From Aquirufa ecclesiirivi (GTDB lineage: Bacteria; Bacteroidota; Bacteroidia; Cytophagales; Spirosomataceae): a stretch of DNA of 64,000 nucleotides. Numbering within the stretch: the first letter of the stretch is position 1; each line of letters starts with the position of its first letter. The DNA lies in NCBI RefSeq assembly GCF_011250515.1, contig NZ_JAANOP010000006.1, forward strand, positions 1-64,000, read 5' to 3'. The notes under the pieces are model-generated. The model searched no databases. It was not told where the DNA came from and saw nothing but the letters and a program-made list of their open reading frames with translations. This document shows, piece after piece, positions 1 through 10,383 of this stretch. The position numbers were made by a program, and so were the translations under genes.

Positions 1-3000
1 ACACAGCAACAGGCTATACCGGCATTAAGTCGATCACGTTCAGTGGAGCGAATGCTTCAAGTAGCCCAGCTACCAACCCAACCGTAGCAGGCACGAACTT
101 TGGTACAGCAACGAGTGTGACCTTCAGCAATGGAGTAGCGACAGCAAGCTTGAGCTTGTACCATGTCGAATCAGCAGTGGTAGCAGCAAGCGATGGAAGC
201 ATCACAGCAGCAGGATCTGACCGCTTAACTGTAGCTGTTTCTACAGGTAGCTTCTCGACCTTTGTTGTTACTATTAGTAGTCCACAACAAAGTGGAACAG
301 GATTTACTTTCGGAGGTACCAATACCTTAACAGCGAAAGATGCTTATGGTAATACGGTAACCAACTTTGATGCTTCAACCAATAATATTTCAGTAACTAG
401 TAGCTTGCTTGGAACAATTACTGGATTATCTGGAGTAAATAAGTTGTCAGGATCCGGTGACTTTGTGAGCGGTATAGCCAACATAAGCAATTTAACGTAT
501 ACAGGTGTTGCTGGTATTGGAACCTTTACCTTTACTCCAGCTACAGGTATAGCCGTAACCAGTTCGAATGTAACAATAAGTGCAGGTTCTGCCAGTAAGT
601 TCATTATTACAGGAACAGGCACCCAAACAGCAGGAGCTAGTCAAAACATAACGATTACAGCCAAAGATGCGAGTGGTAACACAGCAACAGGCTATACCGG
701 AGCTAAGTCGATCACGTTCAGTGGAGCGAATGCTTCAAGCAGCCCAGCTACCAACCCAACCGTAGCAGGCACGAACTTCGGTACAGCCACGAGTGTGACC
801 TTCAGCAATGGAGTAGCCACAGTGAGCATGAGCTTATACAAAGTAGAGTCGGCAGTGGTAGTAGCCACAGATGGCTCCGTGACAACCAGTGGATCTGATC
901 GCTTGAGCGTAACAGTAAGCCCAGCGGCATTTAGCAAATTAGCTTTAAGCTTAGCAGGACCACAGATTAATGCCGTAGCGTTTACAGGTACAAATACCTT
1001 GACGGCTTTGGATGCTTATGGCAATACGGTAACGGGCTTTGATGCGAGTGCGAATAACATCACGGTAACAACGACAGGCTTAACAGGTAGCATAACTGGA
1101 TTATCTGGAACGGATAAATTGAATAGTGCTGTTGACTTTAGCAGTGGAGTAGCGAACTTGACAAGCTTAGGCTTGAAGTACACAGGAACAGTAGGTTCTG
1201 GAACCTTCACGTTTACTCCTGCCACAGGAACGGCAGTAACGAGTGGAAGCATTACCATGAACGCTGGTTCTGCCAACCGTTTGGTTATCACTGGAACAGG
1301 TACGCAAACGGCAGGTACTACACAAACAATTACGATCACCGCGAAAGATGCGCAAGGAAATACCATCACATCTTATACAGGTGATAAGTCATTGACCTTC
1401 TCAGGAGCACTTAGCTCATTGAGTCCAGTGACTACTCCTAAAGTGACAGATAAAAATTCAAATCAAGTTAGTTTAGGAACCGCTGCTACTATCACATTTA
1501 CAAATGGGGTAGCAACGACCAACTTAGGCTTGTATTTGGCTGAATCAGTTACGATCGAAGTAAGTGATGGAACATTGTCAGCTACTGGAGCAGATCGTTT
1601 GGCAATTACAGTAGGTGTAGGTTCATTCTCTAAATTAGGATTAACCTTGGCTGCTTCTCAATCAAGTGGCACCGCCTTTACAGGTACTAATACCCTGACT
1701 GCTTTGGATGCCTATGGCAATACCGTAACAGGCTTCAATGCAGCTACGAATAATGTAACAGTTACATCTAGCTTAACAGGAAGCATCACAGGATTATCGG
1801 GTACTAATAAGTTAAGCGCTGCCGGTGACTTTGTCAATGGTGTAGCGAACTTAACTAGCTTAGGCTTAACCTTTACAGGAACTACGGGTACTGGTACATT
1901 TACCTTTAGTCCAGCTACAGGATTGGGAGTGACAAGCTCTAATGTGAGCATAAGTTCAGGTTCGGCAACACGTTTAGTCATTACGGGAACTTCTGCTACA
2001 CAAACAGCAGGTGCAACTCAGTCGATTACCATAACGGCCAAAGATGCCAATGGAAATACAGTGACAAGTTTCACAGGAGACAAAACACTCATATTCTCTG
2101 GTGCAAGCAATTCACCTAATGGAAACTTTATAGCAAGTGCCAATAATAAAACGGCTGTTGCAACCAATTTTGGAAGCAATACTATCCTAACATTTACCAA
2201 TGGTGTGGCTAGTTCTAGCTTGGTTCTATATGCAGTTGAAACAGCAAATATTGCTGTAAGTACTACTGGAATCACAGCCTCAAGCGGATCTGATCGATTA
2301 ACAGTATCGGTGAATGCCTCGACGTTTAATCAATTGACTTTGAGTTTAGCTGCGACTCAGTCAAATGGCATTGCTTGGACTGGAACCAATACCTTGACGG
2401 CAAAAGATGCTTATGGTAATACAGTAACAGGATTTAGTGCTGCTTCCAATAATATTACGGTTAGCTCTAGCTTAACAGGAAATATAACAGGATTGTCAGG
2501 AACCAATAAATTGAATGCAGCGGGGGACTTTGTGAATGGTGTAGCGAATTTAACTAGCCTAGGAATAGTTTACTCAGGTTTAGCAGGTTCAGTTAATTTT
2601 ACTTTCACACCATCAACTGGAATAGCGACAACAGGAGGTCCTGTTACCATTAATCCAGGGGCATTAAATAAATTGATTATCACAGGAGCAGGAACCCAAG
2701 TAGCAGGTACAGCTCAAACCATTACTTTGACAGCCAAAGATTCTGGTGGAAATACCATCACAAGCTATACTGGTACCAAGAGTTTAACATTCTCTGGAGC
2801 TACAGCTTCAACACTTCCGGTGACAAGCCCAATTGCTGCCAATACAGCCTTTGGTACTGCTACAAGTGTCGTATTTACCAACGGTGTCGCTACAGTTAGT
2901 TTGAACTTATTTAAAGTTGAAACTGCCGATATTTCAGTAACAGATGGTACAATTACTTCTACAGGTACTGATCGTTTATCGGTCAATGTCAATCCAGCTG

Positions 3001-4690
3001 TCTTTAGTAAATTACAAGTAGCTTTAGCCAGCACACAAGCAAATACGCTAGCATTTACAGGTACCAATACCTTGACTGCTTTGGATGCCTATGGTAACGT
3101 GGTGACCAACTTCGATGCTTCTGTGAATAACATTACTGTTAGTAGCAGTTTAACAGGTAGTATCTCTGGATTATCTGGAACAAACAAATTAAGTAACTCA
3201 GGTGACTTTATTAATGGTGTAGCTAACTTAACCACCCTTGGATTAACATTTACAGGAACGGCTGGAACGGGTACATTTACTTTCACTCCTGCAACAGGTA
3301 CCGCGGTAACAAGTACGAACGTAAGTATCACAAGTGGTAGTGCTATTAAATTCATTTTGACTGGTACAACAAGTCAAACAGCAGGTATTGCGCAAACCAT
3401 CACCATTACGGCTAAGGATGAAAGTGGTAACACGGTTCCTTCTTATACAGGTGCTAAATTATTGACTTTCTCTGGAGCAAATCCATCGACAAGTCCAATA
3501 ACGAAAGCAACTGTCGCTGCTACTGATTTTGAAACAGAAACAACCATTACATTCACGAATGGTGTCGCCACGGCTAATATGATTTTATATCATGTAGAAA
3601 GTGCAGTGGTTGCGGTGACAGATGGAAGCATTTCAGCTAGTGGAACTGATCGCTTAACCGTGGCAGTAACAGCGGGAAGCTTTAATAAATTAGCTGTAAG
3701 CTTAACTAGTCCTCAAAACAATGCAGAGACGTTCAAAGGTATTAATACCTTAACAGCGAAAGATGCTTATGGTAACACAGTAACAGGCTTTAATGCAGCT
3801 ACGAACAACATTAGCGTAAGCACTAGCTTAACAGGTGCTATTAGTGGTCTATCAGGAACAAATAAATTGAGTGCTGCTGGCGACTTTGTCAATGGTGTGG
3901 CTAATTTAACTAGCCTAGGCATGATTTATACTGGAAATCCAGGAACGGGCACATTTACCTTTACCCCAGCAACAGGTACAGCCATTACAAGTGGAAATAT
4001 CTTAATCAACGGAGGCGAGGCAACCAAATTAGTAATTACTGCAGCTGCTTCAACAGCTACTGCAGGTGTACCTCAAAGTATTACCATTACGGCAAAAGAT
4101 AGTAACGGAAATACATCGACAATTTATTCAGGTACGAAGTCATTGATTTTCTCTGGAGCGAGCAACTCTTTAAGTCCAGTAACCACGCCTTTGGCAGGAA
4201 GTACCAACTTTGGTTCTGCTACTTCCATTAATTTTGTCAATGGTGTAGCAACCTTGAATGTCACGCTTTACAAAGCTGAAACCGCATTAATCTCGGTTAC
4301 CGATGGAACCATCGTCAGTGCAGGAGCTGAGCGCTTAAGTTTAACAGTGAGTCCAAGCACCTTCTCTAAAATGTCAGTGAGCTTGGCATCTCCTCAAAAT
4401 AGTGCCGTAGCATTTACTGGAACAAATACATTGACGGCTCTAGATGCTTATGGTAACACAGTAACAGGCTTTAATGCAGCTACGAACAACATCAGCGTAA
4501 GCACTAGCTTAGCAGGAACGATTACTGGTTTATCGGGTGTTAACAAATTAACTAGCGCTACCGATTTTGTGGCTGGTATTGCTACATTGACTGGATTCAC
4601 TTATTCTGGTATTACAGGCTCTGGCACGTTTACCTTTACCCCAGCTAGTGGTACTGCTGTGACAAGCACGACAATTGTAATTAATGCCAA
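1..4690 (+). repeat. In-frame tandem repeats, 678-bp period, inside the giant adhesin
   Basis: The unit starting at position 1 recurs at 679, exactly 678 bp (226 codons) later, with very high nucleotide identity over at least 150 bp. Further, more diverged copies follow near 1330, 2010, 2710, 3400 and 4060. The gradient from nearly identical to diverged copies suggests that the left-hand units were duplicated most recently. This region is prone to recombination and to assembly collapse. Confidence 0.85.
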
Positions 4691-7600
4691 TGTAGCTAGC
4701 GGAGCTACTTCTACCTTGACTCCAATCAGTGCGAGTTTAGTAGCAGGTGCTACTCCACAGACATTAACTGTAACCGCAAAAGATGCCTCAGGTAATGCCT
4801 TAACCACTGGCGGTGCTACTGTAGTAATTTCCAAATTGTCTGGAGTAGGCACAATTTCTGCCGTGACAGATAATGCCAATGGTACATATACTGCCACTGT
4901 CAGCTCATTAGAAGCAGGAACAGGCGTATTTGTTGCCACCATCAATGCTAGTCCAGTATTGAGCGGTGCAGCTACCCAAACGCAAGCAAGTATCACCTTC
5001 ACTGTAGGGGCAGCCAATGCTACTGCATCCACATTAACTCCAACGACCGCTAATCTATTAGCAGATGGAAGTACACAAACATTGACTGTGACGGTTAAAG
5101 ACCAGAATGGTAATTTGATTACAACTGGTGGAGCTACTGTATTAATTACCAAATCATCGGGTGTAGGTACAGTTTCTGCTGTGACAGATAATGGCAATGG
5201 AACTTATACGGCTACCGTTAGTTCTACGACCCCAGGAACGGGTGTATTTGTAGCAAGCTTAAATGCTAACCCTGTCTTGAGTGGAACAAGTAGTCAAACA
5301 ACTGCTAGTATTACTTTCAACGCCGGTGCTGCTACGAAATTGATAATTACAGGTTCTGGTACTCAAACAGCCGGTGGGCAACAAATTGTCACCATAACAG
5401 CTAAAGATGCTAGTGGTAACACGGCCTTAGGATATACAGGATCTAAATTAGTAACCTTCAGTGGTGCTACTAGTTCAGCAAGTCCAGTGACAGCCCCAAG
5501 TATTGATGGGACTAATTTTGGTACAGCGACCAACTTAAACTTCACATCAGGGGTAGCTACTGCGGTCATGAGATTGTATAAAGCTGAAACAGCTACAATC
5601 ACAGCTTCAGAAGGCACCATGACAACGAGCGGTTCAGATCGCTTAACTGTAGCCGTGAATGCAGCGAGCATGTCTAAGTTTGAGCTGAACTTAACTAGTC
5701 CACAAGTAGCTGGCCAAGTCTTCGTAGGTGTAAATACCCTAACTGCTCAAGATGCGTTTGGAAATGTCATTACGAATTTCAATGCAAGCTCGAACAACGT
5801 GACGGTCACTTCTAACCTAGTAGGAACTATCTCTGGTTTGTCTGGAGTTAATAAATTGAGTGCAGCCACTGACTTTGTCAATGGAGTTGCCAACTTAACA
5901 AGTCTTGGTTTAATTTATACAGGAGAAATTGGTTCAGGTACTTTTACTTTCACCGCTTCTACTGGAGTAACCATCACTAGTCCAAGCATTACCTTAAGTT
6001 CTGGTGAAGCAGCTAAAATTAAGTTGAGCACCATTGCCAATCATATGGCAGGTCTATCACAAACAGTAACGGCCACTTTGGTTGACGTGACCAATAATCC
6101 AGTAAAAGCTACATCTAATGGAGTGATTACCTTGACCGTTAAAACAGGTACAGGAACCTTAATAGGAACCGTATCAGCCACCTTATTGGCTGGTTCGAGC
6201 TCCGTGGATATTAGCGGTTGGAATTATACGAAGAGTGAAACAGGTGTTGTGTTAGTAGCTACTGGAAGTGGGTTGTCGAGCAGCAATGTAACAGGCAAAA
6301 CAGGGGAGTCGAATGCCTTCAATGTTACAGCCGGTGCTCCTGCGAAATTTATTATAACCTCGAGTCAATCAACTGTTCAAGCTGGTAGTACCATTACTGT
6401 TACCGTAAAGGCAGTTGACCTATTTGATAACATTGTGACAAATTTCACAGGAGATCAATTGTTACAGTTCTTGGGAGCTTCACAGTCCCCTAATAGTTTA
6501 TTTAACCCTCAAGCAGGTGTTACTCAAACCGCTCCTGCCTCTATACCAAGTGATGCCAAAACGCAATCAAGAGTAGAGACAAGCAAGAAAACGACTAGCT
6601 CGACTGTTAATATTTTGAGTAGTGCTACGGGTGGAGCAAGTTTAGGAACTGTTAATACAGGAAAAGCCAATGCTACAGCAAACCAAACATTGAATGGTAT
6701 GACACCATTTGGTGCAAGCTTTACCGTGAAATTTGTGAATGGTGTAGCCACAGTACAATTAGTATTATTTGCAGCCGAGGTGGCTAATTTAGAGGCTAAA
6801 ACTTCAACAGGTTCAATTGTCACGAAGCCAGAAGATAAATTGCCTGTAACGGTCGTGCCATCTACCTTCTCAACCTTAGCCGTAGAATTGGATCAACAGC
6901 AAGAAGCTGGTAAACCTATCACAGGTTCAATGACGGCAATCGATGATTACGGTAATACGGTTACTTCGTTTAATGCGGCTGTCAATCCAGTTAAAATTGT
7001 AGTAACCAATATTTCAGGATCAACGACAACAGAACAAAATACCTACATTTTGTCTAAAGCAACGGACTTTGTTAGTGGTATCGCTGATTTCTCTGTCTTA
7101 GGAATTACCTATAAACAAGGTACTTCGGGCTCGAGTAAATTCACGATTACGCCAACAGAAGGAGCTGCGGTTCAAACACCGGAAATTGTGGTTGTCTCAG
7201 CAGATACTGATGGAGATAGTGTCTCTGATGAGCAAGAATTAATAGATAAAACGGACATGAACGATGGCTGTTCTTATTTGATGAGCTCGTTTGTGATGTC
7301 GAAAACATCCGCAGGCTGGAAAGCCATGGATTGCGACGGCGACGGTTCTCCAAACGGAACAGACATTGAACCATCCAACGCTTGTTCAGGTGGTGTGGCA
7401 GGTTATATTCCTCCAAAAGGAAGTATTGGATATGCCAAATATTTTGCGGGCGACTGCGATAGTGACGGTATTTCAAATGAAATGGAATGTAATGGTGGAT
7501 ACTTAGGAACAGGTACTTGCCAAGACTTTGATTCAGATGGTATTCCAAACTTCTTGGACCCAGATTCGGATAATGACGGTATCCTAGACATGATTGAGAA

Positions 7601-10097
7601 GAACATGGATAGCGATGGAGACGGTGATGCCAACTATTTGGATTTAGATTCTGATAACGACGGTATTTTAGATACTCAAGAAAGATCGTTCGATACAGAT
7701 GGTGATGGTGTTATGAACTTCTTAGATATTGATTCAGATAATGACGGAATCTTGGATGCTTGGGAAGGAACAGATAATAAGCGTGGAACCATCGATGATA
7801 ACTACGATGGCCGTGTGGATAAAAATGGTTCAAGTCCAGATGTCAACGGAAACGGATTAGCTGACTTCTTAGAAGGTAACCCAACGCCAGTGCCAGATAC
7901 GGATAAGGATGGAACACCAGATTACATCGACTTAGACTCGGATGGTGATGGAATCGTAGATAAGATTGAATTAACCAATGATGCAGATAAAGACGGAAGA
8001 CCAAACTACCGTGATAAAGATTCTGATGGGGATTGGTTAGGTGATAGCGATGAGCGTGATACAGATAATGACGGAGACCGTATTCCAAATTACTTAGATG
8101 ATGATTCGGATGGCGACGGAATTCCAGATGCATGGGAAGGAAAAGATAAGTGTAGAGAATGTGATAATTCGAACGATGACAATGACAATGGATGGGATGA
8201 TCGTGGAGAATACAAAGCGGTGATTGATTCGGACAAGGATGGTTCGCCAGACTTCTTAGACTTAGATTCAGATAATGACTGCATCCGTGACGGAGTGGAA
8301 GGTGGAGCAGATTGGGATCAAGATAAATTGGCCAACTTCCGAGATACAGATTCAGACGGAGATGGAATTTTAGATATTGTTGAAGTAGGAGATTGTACTA
8401 AACCATGGGATACAGATGGAGATGGCTTGAAAAACTTTGAAGATACCGATTCGGATGGTGACGGTATTCCAGATGCTATTGAGGCAGGAAAAGATCTTTC
8501 TAAACCAGTAGATACGGATGGCGATGGCATTCCAGATATGTTAGAATTGGATGCGGATAATGACAGCATTCCAGACAAAGTGGAAGTAGGCAGCGACGTA
8601 TGGAAACCTTTGGATACGGATAAGGATGGAAAATACGACTTCCGTGATACGGATTCAGATAATGATACAGTTTCCGATAAAATGGAAGTTGGTCCAAATC
8701 CAAACATGCCTAGAGATTCAGATAATGATGGTTTAGCCGATTTCCGTGATGTGGATTCTGATAATGACACCATGCCAGATGGCGTAGAAGTAGGTATCAT
8801 TAACGGTGCTCCAGTGGATACCGATAAAGATGGTCTTGCGGATATGTTGGATACCGATTCGGATAATGACACGATTCCAGATAGCATCGAAGCAGGAAAA
8901 GTACCATTGGTACCTTTGGATTCTGATGGAGATTTATTGCCAGATTACCGCGACATAGACTCGGATAATGATGGTATGCTAGATCGTTTGGAGGTAGGTG
9001 CAGATGTTAACAATCCTTTGAATACGGATGGAGATGTACTGGCAGATGGTACTCCTAAATACGATTACCGTGATACAGATTCAGATAATGACGGTATCCC
9101 AGATTTCATGGAAGCAGGCGCTGACCCATTGAAACCACAGGATTCTGACGGTGATTTGGTACCTGATTACCGTGAATTAGATGCAGACAATGACGGCATC
9201 CCAGATAGTGTAGAAGCTGGCAAAGATCCGATGATTCCTGTCGATACAGATAAAGACGGTAGAGCGAACTATACCGATACAGATTCTGATAATGATACCA
9301 TCTCGGATAAAATAGAGGCAGGAGATAATCCTAAAGTGCCAGTGGATACTGATAAAGATGGCTTGCCAGATTACTTGGATCTAGATACCGATGGGGATAC
9401 TATTCCAGATAAGGTAGAGGTTGGATCTGATCCAAACAGACCAGTAGACACGGATAAAGACGGTATTTATGATTTCCGCGATTTAGATTCTGATGCCGAT
9501 GGTATTCCAGATAAGATGGAAGCAGGATTAAATCCAAATATCCCAGATGATACCGATGGAGATGGTTTAGCCGATTATCGCGACGTAGATTCGGACAATA
9601 ATGGTATCTCGGATAAAGAAGAAGTGGGTCCAGATCCATTGCGTCCTATTGACACCGATGGAGATGGTGTACCAGACTACAAAGATCCAGATGATGATGG
9701 AGATAGTATTCCTGATAAGTTGGAAGATGATTTGAACTATGGTGCATTACCAGATTGCGATAAAGATGGTATACCAAATAGCAAGGATAAGGATATTTGC
9801 GAACCGTTTGTGACGCAAGGCTTCTCTCCAAATGGGGATGGTATCAATGATAAGTTTGTGATTCCTGGTATCATGAGTATGCCAAGCCACCACTTAAGCA
9901 TCTTTAACCGTTGGGGTAATATAGTTTACGAAACCGACAATTATAAAAATGATTGGGGTGGGGAGATACCAAAAGGCATAGGTGTTGTTCAAGGAGAAGG
10001 TACAATTACGGATGGTGTTTATTTCTACATCATCGACTTCAAGGGAGCAAAACCAAATATTCAATCATTCATTTATGTGAATAGATTGGATAAATAA
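1..10097 (+). CDS. Giant T9SS type B secreted repeat protein (5' partial)
   Basis: The frame is open from the first bases of the window, so the N-terminus and signal peptide lie upstream; an internal ATG at 117 is not the start. The visible part is over 3,360 residues. It holds (1) tandem units of about 226 residues, each with two Ig-like halves marked by 'TAKDAxGNT' motifs, over roughly 1-4690; (2) two invasin-type Ig-like domains at 4700-5320; (3) three more diverged units to 7190; (4) an Asp-rich stalk of many DxDxDG calcium-binding (TSP3-like) repeats at 7200-9790; (5) a C-terminal type B sorting domain (FSPNGDGIND, FNRWGN, DGVYFY) at 9810-10094. Family knowledge: such proteins are exported by type IX secretion and held at or released from the surface, often in adhesion or gliding. 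Proline is nearly always CCA, unlike the next gene. The ligand is unknown. Confidence 0.9.
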   Translation, partial: TATGYTGIKSITFSGANASSSPATNPTVAGTNFGTATSVTFSNGVATASLSLYHVESAVVAASDGSITAAGSDRLTVAVSTGSFSTFVVTISSPQQSGTGFTFGGTNTLTAKDAYGNTVTNFDASTNNISVTSSLLGTITGLSGVNKLSGSGDFVSGIANISNLTYTGVAGIGTFTFTPATGIAVTSSNVTISAGSASKFIITGTGTQTAGASQNITITAKDASGNTATGYTGAKSITFSGANASSSPATNPTVAGTNFGTATSVTFSNGVATVSMSLYKVESAVVVATDGSVTTSGSDRLSVTVSPAAFSKLALSLAGPQINAVAFTGTNTLTALDAYGNTVTGFDASANNITVTTTGLTGSITGLSGTDKLNSAVDFSSGVANLTSLGLKYTGTVGSGTFTFTPATGTAVTSGSITMNAGSANRLVITGTGTQTAGTTQTITITAKDAQGNTITSYTGDKSLTFSGALSSLSPVTTPKVTDKNSNQVSLGTAATITFTNGVATTNLGLYLAESVTIEVSDGTLSATGADRLAITVGVGSFSKLGLTLAASQSSGTAFTGTNTLTALDAYGNTVTGFNAATNNVTVTSSLTGSITGLSGTNKLSAAGDFVNGVANLTSLGLTFTGTTGTGTFTFSPATGLGVTSSNVSISSGSATRLVITGTSATQTAGATQSITITAKDANGNTVTSFTGDKTLIFSGASNSPNGNFIASANNKTAVATNFGSNTILTFTNGVASSSLVLYAVETANIAVSTTGITASSGSDRLTVSVNASTFNQLTLSLAATQSNGIAWTGTNTLTAKDAYGNTVTGFSAASNNITVSSSLTGNITGLSGTNKLNAAGDFVNGVANLTSLGIVYSGLAGSVNFTFTPSTGIATTGGPVTINPGALNKLIITGAGTQVAGTAQTITLTAKDSGGNTITSYTGTKSLTFSGATASTLPVTSPIAANTAFGTATSVVFTNGVATVSLNLFKVETADISVTDGTITSTGTDRLSVNVNPAVFSKLQVALASTQANTLAFTGTNTLTALDAYGNVVTNFDASVNNITVSSSLTGSISGLSGTNKLSNSGDFINGVANLTTLGLTFTGTAGTGTFTFTPATGTAVTSTNVSITSGSAIKFILTGTTSQTAGIAQTITITAKDESGNTVPSYTGAKLLTFSGANPSTSPITKATVAATDFETETTITFTNGVATANMILYHVESAVVAVTDGSISASGTDRLTVAVTAGSFNKLAVSLTSPQNNAETFKGINTLTAKDAYGNTVTGFNAATNNISVSTSLTGAISGLSGTNKLSAAGDFVNGVANLTSLGMIYTGNPGTGTFTFTPATGTAITSGNILINGGEATKLVITAAASTATAGVPQSITITAKDSNGNTSTIYSGTKSLIFSGASNSLSPVTTPLAGSTNFGSATSINFVNGVATLNVTLYKAETALISVTDGTIVSAGAERLSLTVSPSTFSKMSVSLASPQNSAVAFTGTNTLTALDAYGNTVTGFNAATNNISVSTSLAGTITGLSGVNKLTSATDFVAGIATLTGFTYSGITGSGTFTFTPASGTAVTSTTIVINANVASGATSTLTPISASLVAGATPQTLTVTAKDASGNALTTGGATVVISKLSGVGTISAVTDNANGTYTATVSSLEAGTGVFVATINASPVLSGAATQTQASITFTVGAANATASTLTPTTANLLADGSTQTLTVTVKDQNGNLITTGGATVLITKSSGVGTVSAVTDNGNGTYTATVSSTTPGTGVFVASLNANPVLSGTSSQTTASITFNAGAATKLIITGSGTQTAGGQQIVTITAKDASGNTALGYTGSKLVTFSGATSSASPVTAPSIDGTNFGTATNLNFTSGVATAVMRLYKAETATITASEGTMTTSGSDRLTVAVNAASMSKFELNLTSPQVAGQVFVGVNTLTAQDAFGNVITNFNASSNNVTVTSNLVGTISGLSGVNKLSAATDFVNGVANLTSLGLIYTGEIGSGTFTFTASTGVTITSPSITLSSGEAAKIKLSTIANHMAGLSQTVTATLVDVTNNPVKATSNGVITLTVKTGTGTLIGTVSATLLAGSSSVDISGWNYTKSETGVVLVATGSGLSSSNVTGKTGESNAFNVTAGAPAKFIITSSQSTVQAGSTITVTVKAVDLFDNIVTNFTGDQLLQFLGASQSPNSLFNPQAGVTQTAPASIPSDAKTQSRVETSKKTTSSTVNILSSATGGASLGTVNTGKANATANQTLNGMTPFGASFTVKFVNGVATVQLVLFAAEVANLEAKTSTGSIVTKPEDKLPVTVVPSTFSTLAVELDQQQEAGKPITGSMTAIDDYGNTVTSFNAAVNPVKIVVTNISGSTTTEQNTYILSKATDFVSGIADFSVLGITYKQGTSGSSKFTITPTEGAAVQTPEIVVVSADTDGDSVSDEQELIDKTDMNDGCSYLMSSFVMSKTSAGWKAMDCDGDGSPNGTDIEPSNACSGGVAGYIPPKGSIGYAKYFAGDCDSDGISNEMECNGGYLGTGTCQDFDSDGIPNFLDPDSDNDGILDMIEKNMDSDGDGDANYLDLDSDNDGILDTQERSFDTDGDGVMNFLDIDSDNDGILDAWEGTDNKRGTIDDNYDGRVDKNGSSPDVNGNGLADFLEGNPTPVPDTDKDGTPDYIDLDSDGDGIVDKIELTNDADKDGRPNYRDKDSDGDWLGDSDERDTDNDGDRIPNYLDDDSDGDGIPDAWEGKDKCRECDNSNDDNDNGWDDRGEYKAVIDSDKDGSPDFLDLDSDNDCIRDGVEGGADWDQDKLANFRDTDSDGDGILDIVEVGDCTKPWDTDGDGLKNFEDTDSDGDGIPDAIEAGKDLSKPVDTDGDGIPDMLELDADNDSIPDKVEVGSDVWKPLDTDKDGKYDFRDTDSDNDTVSDKMEVGPNPNMPRDSDNDGLADFRDVDSDNDTMPDGVEVGIINGAPVDTDKDGLADMLDTDSDNDTIPDSIEAGKVPLVPLDSDGDLLPDYRDIDSDNDGMLDRLEVGADVNNPLNTDGDVLADGTPKYDYRDTDSDNDGIPDFMEAGADPLKPQDSDGDLVPDYRELDADNDGIPDSVEAGKDPMIPVDTDKDGRANYTDTDSDNDTISDKIEAGDNPKVPVDTDKDGLPDYLDLDTDGDTIPDKVEVGSDPNRPVDTDKDGIYDFRDLDSDADGIPDKMEAGLNPNIPDDTDGDGLADYRDVDSDNNGISDKEEVGPDPLRPIDTDGDGVPDYKDPDDDGDSIPDKLEDDLNYGALPDCDKDGIPNSKDKDICEPFVTQGFSPNGDGINDKFVIPGIMSMPSHHLSIFNRWGNIVYETDNYKNDWGGEIPKGIGVVQGEGTITDGVYFYIIDFKGAKPNIQSFIYVNRLDK

Positions 10098-10101
10098 AGA
10101 G

Positions 10102-10132
10102 ATTGAATGGATGCCCTATACATCCATTCAAT
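10102..10132 (+). terminator. 12-bp perfect hairpin just after the first adhesin gene
   Basis: Arms ATTGAATGGATG and CATCCATTCAAT pair perfectly around a 7-nt loop, starting 5 nt after the stop codon. No T-run follows, so it may stabilise the mRNA end rather than terminate by itself. Confidence 0.5.
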
Positions 10133-10171
10133 AAGAGGGAAACCTCAAAAACATTAGAACACGGATTGCAG

Positions 10172-10204
10172 AAAGTCGGGACTTTTTAAGTTTCGACTTT
10201 TTTA
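10172..10204 (+). terminator. Probable Rho-independent terminator of the first adhesin gene
   Basis: AAAGTCG at 10172-10178 pairs with CGACTTT at 10194-10200 and is followed by further T residues. The terminator after the second adhesin (14457-14490) has the same outer stem sequence AAAGTC. Confidence 0.6.
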
Positions 10205-10363
10205 TTGGGCTAAAATTGACCCAAAAATTCCTATAAAAACGAGAACAAATTTTTAACCATTTAATAAGTATTATTCTATCAATCTTTAGATATTTGTGGA
10301 GCAATGAATAATTGCAAATTCTAACCACTAATAGCCAGACTAAACACCCAAGCATTTGGGTAT

Positions 10364-10371
10364 TAAGTTTG
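10364..10371 (+). promoter_or_regulatory. Bacteroidota -7 box upstream of second adhesin
   Basis: TAAGTTTG fits the TAnnTTTG consensus and lies 12 bp before the ATG at 10384, implying a very short leader. I see no convincing TTG -33 box at the usual spacing. Confidence 0.35.
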
Positions 10372-10383
10372 TGCACATAAAAA

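Noticed and set aside
4601-5197. 198-codon minus-strand open frame inside the adhesin, and many similar ones to 9831
   Set aside because: They arise from the biased codons of the repeat and Asp-rich regions, keep the repeat period and have no independent protein features.
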